Program-made: the position numbers and the translations under genes
Assembly: GCA_014879465.1 (NCBI GenBank)
Contig: JACSSA010000086.1
Location: forward strand, 1-45,869
Length of the DNA stretch: 45,869 bases
Origin: Rhodothermales bacterium
GTDB taxonomy: Bacteria > Bacteroidota > Rhodothermia > Rhodothermales > BA12
Reading direction: 5' to 3'
Notes under the pieces: generated by a model
Told to the model about the DNA's origin: nothing
The model's input: the letters and a program-made list of their open reading frames with translations, nothing else
Database searches by the model: none
Shown here: piece after piece, positions 42,201-45,869 of the stretch
Numbering within the stretch: the first letter of the stretch is position 1
How the letters are laid out: every line of letters starts with the position of its first letter

Positions 42201-42569
42201 CTCGCGCCCGAATCCGGCGAGGTCGTCCGCGTAGGCGACGTCGTGGTGCAGCGGCTGGTGCTTCGGGTGGACCGGGCGATGGAGTACGTCCACATGAAGA
42301 GCCTCCGCGCCTCCGGCCTCGACGTGGACGCGCGGGATCAGGCGAGCCGCTGGTTCTACCGCGACGGCCTCGGCTGGTACCAGAGCGCCCGGGACGCGAG
42401 CACGGACTTCTTCTTCCCGTGGCTGCCGGTAGGGACGTACGTGTTCGAGTACAGGCTTCGGGTGCGGCACGCGGGAGATTTCTCCGGTGCGCTCACGTCC
42501 ATCCAGTCGATGTACGCGCCCGAGTTCGCCGCCCACAGCGCCGGACACCGCCTCACCGTGGCCGAATGA
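36228..42569 (+). CDS. Bacterial alpha-2-macroglobulin with thioester motif
   Basis: A 2113-residue exported protein of the A2M family, which traps attacking proteases through a bait region and a reactive thioester. It starts with a signal peptide (MRSILAGVLLAALALPVLMAQ), then a long alpha-helical region to about residue 400. A beta-sandwich, carboxypeptidase-regulatory-like segment lies near 550-610. The MG2 domain contains FTDRALYRPGQTIRFKAIVF (from about 638). A proline-rich linker is at about 1253-1264. The ANATO/alpha-2-macroglobulin core EALTRWNLFAFAHTPDLK follows (about 1320), and the thioester CTEQ is at 1526-1529, followed by the thioester-domain helices. The end MYAPEFAAHSAGHRLTV is the family C-terminus. 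No PBP1C partner gene is adjacent. In Bacteroidota it is expected at the outer surface or periplasm. Confidence 0.9.
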   Translation: MRSILAGVLLAALALPVLMAQSSNPNDPWYDARWQRVERLRQEGQVRSAKAAVDSIYVRATERGDQQVRVRAALVKASLAIVLEDETPTAEDALQGTDGAAMQAFAALDSALAGADATTRPILESHLAESYLIYFREKRWQIAQRTDVSGGSRSADITTWTLRDFADAARDRHRAALADPQALALTPVSQVQYLLEGAAREAGKGTTIPNGRTLRPTLLDLLGGRALDFYEADDLLTAFPEERYRLGEAEWFALPDGFAAADLGATPNGSLQAEATHVFQTITRTHLSDGDAGALLDVSLRRLAFGRTHSTLPDKDDRYERALRDLLERYRTTPHSSLVAFRLAEYLTGSASTRPRPGIRVRTVGSADDSDASGPDRARLAEALRLCESAVAQHPQTPGANACTGLVNRLRQASLYVEAPQFVEPNTPWLIASSYAMTDAAHLRVVPVTKAWVERFEQADYRTERPAMLSELYAMRPVEAVRHTLPGGRDLGGHRVELPMQPRAAGHYALIVSADGRFSVPEAYGYQLFAFVHVTPVNGMLRAESSGQTLARVLDRTSGRPLAGQTVRVVDSEGRRGAGTVVSTVRTDERGEATVSVPSNQSWRYRIEAGQGEESVVLGGAQGYYDGRPETSPQALVFTDRALYRPGQTIRFKAIVFLSDGRSGRVMAGQTVRVTLTAPNGTEVVTETMTTTEFGSVSGSFAAPTGTLTGAMSLAVTVDGNHAGAAQPRVEEYRRPTFEATFDDLEGTPRFGDPVTVRGQATSYAGVPLQDASVRYRVVRQPVFPWWAWWWGGGRSEEEIVNGTVKTGADGAFAVTFTPRPDPQDNPDSGVSYRYRVIADVTDVSGETQVGETAVNVGFRTLRASVVVPRVLDLANAPDTLALAVENLSGTSVDAAGTIRFDLLDGPHPTLRDRLWAAPDTVAMAEAEHRRRFPHDPYGREKTAIPEWKTARTVATVDFDTRRARSVRLPSRMPEGAYRVTLRTTDNAGRPVETASYVTVLSATTRTMPVPALAFAELLTPSAKVGESARLVVGSSEPNVTVRVDVEADGRIVRTEYLTVSNEKRTIAVPVTEALNDGFGFHVAAVRANRAFTNSFTVAVPRPERTLAVRLVTMRDRLLPGAQETWTLSVRGSDGERLAAETVLSMYDASLDAIAPHDWPKAFPWGTAWLRRPWQPLGVGVQTVAVHFEQPSTPDASIAYDALDRFGFGSFNAWSNRYAARRMAMSVAEPTAAAPEMMEQAAGQTVADAAAPSPPPPPPPPGAPPAAAKTAAEQEAEAARERLDGVSLRRNLQETAFFFPTLGTDADGNVTFAFTMPEALTRWNLFAFAHTPDLKAGFAKASTVTQKDLMVTPNLPRFVREGDRVRVTARLDNRSGGPLAGEAALLLFDAATMQPVDAALGNTTAVQRVSLAADSSLALAWTIAVPNDAAGKGSGAYVYRVVARTDRAEDGEEGLLPVLTNRTLVTETRPLPIRQGQTKTFTLDKLLASASDPTIQTQRLTLEFTPNPAWHAVTALPYLMEFPYECTEQTFSRYYANRLGSFIAQSDPRIRAIFDRWRQTDAQALVSNLERNPELKSALLEQTPWVLDARDETERKRRVGVLMDVARMNAELETALRKLEDQQMSNGAWPWFAGGRDDRYITQTIVSGLGKLRYLGVTGEATGRIDRMNDRALDYLDAQMVRDYARLSMPSSTTLPRNSRTDTAAFVPEALTVHYLYTRSFYPDRAASGDVRTALAFFRRKSAAAWRSYPMYTQMLLALSMHRTGHADVRERAVDGLNVAQRILRAARENARRDDELGMYWENTSGWFWWQAPIERQALTIEAFGEIAKDSEAVGEMRIWLLKQKQVQDWETTRATVDAIYALLLDDGQRGGTTAQQRVVELLAEVPAVTIQVGAETFDVRRLAGQQEDGTGYFKQTWPGEAVSPDMGRVTVTMPASRTPVAWGALYWQYFQPLDRVTASQPGDGMAGNPLRLRQELFVERASPSGPQLAALAPESGEVVRVGDVVVQRLVLRVDRAMEYVHMKSLRASGLDVDARDQASRWFYRDGLGWYQSARDASTDFFFPWLPVGTYVFEYRLRVRHAGDFSGALTSIQSMYAPEFAAHSAGHRLTVAE

Positions 42570-42576
42570 CGGACGG

Positions 42577-42609
42577 CACCCTGTCGGGGTCAACGACCCT
42601 GACAGGGTG
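42577..42609. terminator. Palindromic hairpin between convergent genes
   Basis: CACCCTGTC pairs with GACAGGGTG, and inside GGGTC pairs with GACCC around AAC, with one mismatch between the two stems. It fills the 48-base gap between the macroglobulin gene and the convergent gene 42618-43271. It may be a bidirectional terminator; palindromes of this CACCCTGTCxGGGTC design also look like dispersed repeats. Confidence 0.6.
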
Positions 42610-42617
42610 TTCCGGCC

Positions 42618-43271
42618 TCACCGTTCGAGCAGGCCGAGGCGTTCGCGCATCTGCGGATGGTCGGCGAGGGCGATCTTGGCCACCTCCGACGCGTCCGACA
42701 CGAGCGCCCGCACCCGCGCCTCCTCGGCGTCGCGGGTGCGCGTGGCCTGCTGCGCCTCGCCCTTCTCCCGCTGCTGCACGGCCAGCGCCGACTCCAGCGC
42801 CGCCATCCGCGCCACCTGCTCCACGGCCACGTCCGGTGTAATCCGAACCCGCATCAGCGCCTCGGCCACCTCCGGGTTCGAGACGCCCGCGTAGAACGTG
42901 CGGGCCTGCGCCACGAGCGCCATCGGTGTGTCGGCGCGGTCGCCGGCGAGGCCGAGCAGATCGTGGCCGAACGTGCCCCGGTCGAACACGACGCGGGCCA
43001 ACCGGACGTGCCGCACATACGGCACACGCAGTGCCTCGGTGAGGCGGGCGACGTTGCGGGTGGCGGCGTACTGCTCGGCGTACTCGCGCTGCTGGGTGGC
43101 GATGGCGTCCTGAACGGCATCGACGAGGGCGAGCGCGTCGGCGACGGCGTCCGGGTCGTAGCCGAAGTCGGCGAGGAGCGCCCCCGTCTCGGCATCGTCC
43201 CGAAGGACGGCGAAGAGCGTGTGGGCGCGGGCGAGTAGCGCGCCGAGGGGAAGGTGGGACGGTGCGGCCAT
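42618..43271 (-). CDS. Hypothetical helical protein
   Basis: A 217-residue protein that I do not recognise. It is rich in Ala, Arg, Asp and Glu and predicted mostly helical (LARAHTLFAVLRDDAETGALLADFGYDPDAVADALALVDAVQDAIATQQREYAEQYAATRNVA), with a coiled-coil-like C-terminal part (ALESALAVQQREKGEAQQATRTRDAEEARVRALVSDASEVAKIAL). No signal or membrane segment, so cytosolic. ATG 43271 gives MAAPSHLPLGALLARAH; the longer open frame passes into the tandem array and is not accepted. Convergent with the macroglobulin gene. Confidence 0.65.
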   Translation of the reverse strand: MAAPSHLPLGALLARAHTLFAVLRDDAETGALLADFGYDPDAVADALALVDAVQDAIATQQREYAEQYAATRNVARLTEALRVPYVRHVRLARVVFDRGTFGHDLLGLAGDRADTPMALVAQARTFYAGVSNPEVAEALMRVRITPDVAVEQVARMAALESALAVQQREKGEAQQATRTRDAEEARVRALVSDASEVAKIALADHPQMRERLGLLER

Positions 43272-43290
43272 TCCAGTATCGGGAAAGAAG

Positions 43291-43584
43291 GATGGAGGGC
43301 TGGGCGTCGTACAAGCGTCCAGTAGGGCGATTGTAACGAAGTCCGAGGCCGTTGTCAAGGGCGGGAGAACGATCGTCAAGAGCGGGTAGCCCGTTGCGAA
43401 GCGCGGTTGGGCTACTGTCAAGTGCAGGAAGGCGACGGTCGAGGGCGGGGGAGCCTGTGCCAAGCCCGGTTGGGACGTCTCCCCGTGCGGGAGACCGGTT
43501 GCAACGTGCGGGAAGGCCGCGGGGAAGCGCGGCGGAACGGATGCGGCGTGCGGGAGAGCGCTTTAGGCATGCGGGAAGGCCGTG
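43291..43584. repeat. 21-bp-period degenerate tandem array
   Basis: Eleven to fourteen units of exactly 21 bases follow each other without gaps; unit starts are at 43333, 43354, 43375 and so on to 43564. The best-conserved part is the middle of the unit, usually AAG/ACG-nGCGGGA/T-G, with a unit end often CCGTT. The 43291 and 43312 units are weaker. The array lies between the divergent genes at 43271 and 43662. It reads openly in several frames with a 7-residue period (plus strand: RAG/SAG heptads), but no frame has a convincing start, so I treat it as intergenic. Bases 43585-43661 hold an AT-rich TTGATTTTTTCG and nothing else I can name. Confidence 0.8.
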
Positions 43585-43661
43585 GACGCTCCGGTATGAC
43601 ATTCCTTGATTTTTTCGTACACTGGCTGCGCCTTCGCCCCTCCAGCCACTCCCCATGGGCT

Positions 43662-45869
43662 ATGCTACCTGCTTCCATCTTCCCCAGTCGCCTTCGCACC
43701 GTTGCCCGCGCGGGCCTGCAACGCGCCTCCGGCCTGCGCCTGGCGCTGCTGTCCGCGCTCACGCTCGCCGTCACGCTGGCGGCCACGGTCGCCCCGGCCC
43801 GACCTGCGCGTTCCGCCCCGTCGGTGCAGCGTCTGACGTTCCCCGCTCCTGTGAGGGCCGTGACGAAGGCGTACGTGGACGCGGTGGCCCCAGCCCCGCA
43901 GCCCGAATCGTCGAACACGCCGTCGCTGGAGGCGGTGCTGAACCCAGACGGTTCGCTTTGGGGCGGGCTTTCGGGCAGCTTCAACGCGTCGGGTTTTGAG
44001 ATGACGTACGGCGCGGACGGCGGTCCGCGGTTCGTGCCGAGCGGGTCGTCGTCCCCGATGGCCGGTGGCTACGCAAGCTTCGTAAACAACAAGCCGAACA
44101 GCACGTTGACTTCGATCGCGGTCATCGGCAGTGACATGTACGTCGGCGGCTTCTTCACGAACCTTGGGGGCATTGCCGAGGCCGACTACATCGCCAAGTG
44201 GGACGGGAGCGCGTGGAGTGCCCTCGGCGGTGGGGCGCAGCACTGGGTGTATGCGCTGACGGTGAGCGGCAGCGACGTGTACGTCGGCGGCGACTTCACG
44301 AGCGTGTACAGCAGCGGCACCACTCCGGTAGACGGCACGGGATTCATCGCCAAGTGGAACGGCAGCGCGTGGAGCGCCCTCGGCGGTGGGGCAAATGGCC
44401 CGGTGTATGCGCTGGCGATGAGCGGGAGCGACGTCTACTTCGGCGGCGGTTTCACGACCGTGTACAGCAGCGGCACCACTCCGGTAGACGGCACGGGGTT
44501 CATCGCCAAGTGGAACGGCAGCGCATGGAGCGCCACGGGGCCTGTGGCCAACGGGGCAAATGGCCAAGTGCGCGCGATCGCGGTGAGCGGCAGCGACGTG
44601 TACGTCGGCGGCCTGTTCACGGACCTTGAGGGTATCGCCGAGGCGGACTATGTGGCCAAGTGGGACGGGAGCGCGTGGAGCGCTCTTGGCGGCGGGGCAC
44701 AGGGCCAGGTGAGTGCGCTGGCGGTGAGCGGCAGCGACGTGTACGTCGGCGGCAGTTTCTCGAGCGTGTACAGCAGCGGCACGACGGAGGTGTCAGGCAC
44801 GAGCCGCATCGCCAAGTGGAACGGGAGCGCGTGGAGCGCCCTCGGCGGTGGGGCCAGTGGCCCCGTGGTTGCGCTGGCGGTGAGCGGCAGCGACGTGTAC
44901 GTCGGCGGCAGTTTCTCGACCGTGTACAGCAGCGGCACGACGGAGGTGACGGGCACGAGCCGCATCGCCAAGTGGGACGGAAACGCGTGGGCCTTCGGCG
45001 TGCCCGCGGGCAACGGGGTCAGTGATGCTGTGCAGGAGATCGCGGTGGTGGGGAGCGATGTATACGTTGGGGGCCACTTCACGGACCTTGCGGGAATCGC
45101 CGAGGCCGACCGCATCGCCAAGTGGGACGGGAGCGCGTGGAGCGCCCTCGGCGGCGGGGCCAGCAGTGTCGTGCTTGCTTTGGCGGTGAACGGGAGCGAC
45201 GTGTACGCTGGCGGCCTCTTCAGCAGCGTGTTCAGCAGCGACACGACGCCGGTGGCAGGCACGAGCCGCATCGCCAAGTGGGACGGTAGCACGTGGAGCG
45301 CCCTCGGCGGCGGAGCGAGTGGCACCGTGCTTGCTTTGGCCGTGAACGGGAGCGACGTGTACGTCGGCGGCAGCTTCACGAACCTTGCGGGAATCGCCGA
45401 AGCCGACCGCATTGCCAAGTGGGACGGGAGCGCGTGGAGCGCCCTCGGCGGCGGCGTCAATGGCTCTGTCAACACCCTCATCCTTGGCAATGCCGAGCCT
45501 GCTCCGGGAACGGTCCGTGGCCGCGGCGACGCACCGGCAGCTCGCGCCGTCCAAGCCGCCGTGCCTGCCCTCTATATGGGAGGCGACTTCACCGCTGCGG
45601 GCGACGGTACGCCGATGAGCTACTTCTCCTACTACACCGGCCCGGAAGTGCTGCCCGTGGAACTTGTGTCGTTCTCAGGCACCGCGTCGGGTCGGACGGC
45701 GCACCTGTCGTGGACGACGGCGAGCGAGACGAACAACATCGGCTTCGTCGTCGAACGGCAAACCGGAGACGCGTGGACGGACGTGTCCGCGCTGATTGCC
45801 GGGCAGGGCACGACGACCGAGCGGACGGACTACACCTACGACGTGGCGAACCTGACGGCGGGCCGCCAC
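43662..45869 (+). CDS. Repeat-built extracellular surface protein, probable type IX secretion cargo (partial)
   Basis: The first 736 residues, open to the window edge. After a signal-like N-terminus (LRLALLSALTLAVTLAATVAPARPARS) and a Pro-rich spacer, about nine beta-propeller-like repeats follow (about 44107-45480). Each contains AxxGSDVYVGGxF, then a loop, then IAKWDGSAWSALGGG. There are two loop types: short (NLGGIAEADY) and long (SVYSSGTTPVDGTG). The last part, VELVSFSGTASGRTAHLSWTTASETNNIGFVVER, is the fibronectin-like module that in Bacteroidota usually stands just before the type IX sorting domain, which lies beyond the window. Probably a secreted or surface-attached protein. ATG 43662 is the start that gives the signal; function unknown. 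Confidence 0.8.
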   Translation, partial: MLPASIFPSRLRTVARAGLQRASGLRLALLSALTLAVTLAATVAPARPARSAPSVQRLTFPAPVRAVTKAYVDAVAPAPQPESSNTPSLEAVLNPDGSLWGGLSGSFNASGFEMTYGADGGPRFVPSGSSSPMAGGYASFVNNKPNSTLTSIAVIGSDMYVGGFFTNLGGIAEADYIAKWDGSAWSALGGGAQHWVYALTVSGSDVYVGGDFTSVYSSGTTPVDGTGFIAKWNGSAWSALGGGANGPVYALAMSGSDVYFGGGFTTVYSSGTTPVDGTGFIAKWNGSAWSATGPVANGANGQVRAIAVSGSDVYVGGLFTDLEGIAEADYVAKWDGSAWSALGGGAQGQVSALAVSGSDVYVGGSFSSVYSSGTTEVSGTSRIAKWNGSAWSALGGGASGPVVALAVSGSDVYVGGSFSTVYSSGTTEVTGTSRIAKWDGNAWAFGVPAGNGVSDAVQEIAVVGSDVYVGGHFTDLAGIAEADRIAKWDGSAWSALGGGASSVVLALAVNGSDVYAGGLFSSVFSSDTTPVAGTSRIAKWDGSTWSALGGGASGTVLALAVNGSDVYVGGSFTNLAGIAEADRIAKWDGSAWSALGGGVNGSVNTLILGNAEPAPGTVRGRGDAPAARAVQAAVPALYMGGDFTAAGDGTPMSYFSYYTGPEVLPVELVSFSGTASGRTAHLSWTTASETNNIGFVVERQTGDAWTDVSALIAGQGTTTERTDYTYDVANLTAGRH

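Noticed and set aside
43291-43584. CRISPR array
   Set aside because: The 21-bp units are contiguous and degenerate with no alternating unique spacers, and no cas genes are present.
43352-43609. 85-codon heptad-repeat protein in the tandem array
   Set aside because: Several frames of the array are open equally, and this one needs a TTG start without a clear leader.
1-45869. tRNA or rRNA genes
   Set aside because: No cloverleaf with a CCA-adjacent acceptor stem or conserved rRNA segment was seen in any gap; a covariance search was not possible here.

Overview
The window is about 46 kb of GC-rich bacterial chromosome, densely packed and with no rRNA or tRNA gene that I can see. Several features point to the Bacteroidota/Rhodothermota group, most likely a Rhodothermales-like bacterium. 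These are a surface protein with the module that normally precedes a type IX secretion sorting domain, many lipoproteins and outer-membrane barrels, starts without Shine-Dalgarno sequences, frequent GTG/TTG starts, and promoters of the TTTG-N19-TAnnTT kind. The taxonomic placement is an inference.

Left part (1-13 kb): the end of pabB with pabC, a short transaldolase, rsmE overlapping a NUDIX hydrolase, heme A synthase ctaA, tRNA thiolase mnmA, a frameshifted HExxH protein, a PQQ-repeat lipoprotein, a rhodanese lipoprotein, ridA, a small lipoprotein, apt, and a DUF1684 lipoprotein overlapping a cell-wall amidase, followed by an Omp85-type protein.

Middle part (13-33 kb): a 1.1-kb cassette with a DUF433/DUF5615 toxin-antitoxin-like pair sits at the 3' end of hemW, between two copies of the last 104 bp of hemW. 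Then come nurA (divergent from hemW), an outer-membrane barrel protein, a deoxynucleoside kinase, a SxtJ-like membrane protein, a TraB/GumN protein, an LD-carboxypeptidase, priA, a lipoprotein, an EamA transporter, rpe and nuoH. A second PQQ-repeat lipoprotein is inserted between nuoH and the nuoG side of the same cluster and is flanked by a perfect 45-bp direct repeat. nuoG carries a C-terminal pair of DUF1508 (YegP-like) repeats. A DUF6065 gene and a lipoprotein follow.

Right part (33.9-45.9 kb): a class-V aminotransferase, a uracil-DNA-glycosylase-like protein, a 2113-residue alpha-2-macroglobulin with a CTEQ thioester motif, a helical protein of unknown function, a 21-bp-period tandem array, and the first 736 residues of a repeat-built surface protein that runs off the window.

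Most genes are housekeeping genes in short operons. The unusual content is (i) two small insertions, each bracketed by a copied piece of the host locus (hemW 3' end; nuoH leader), (ii) the NuoG-DUF1508 fusion, (iii) the 21-bp intergenic array, and (iv) dispersed palindromes and a heptamer-rich leader motif. I found no complete new multi-gene defence or biosynthetic system.
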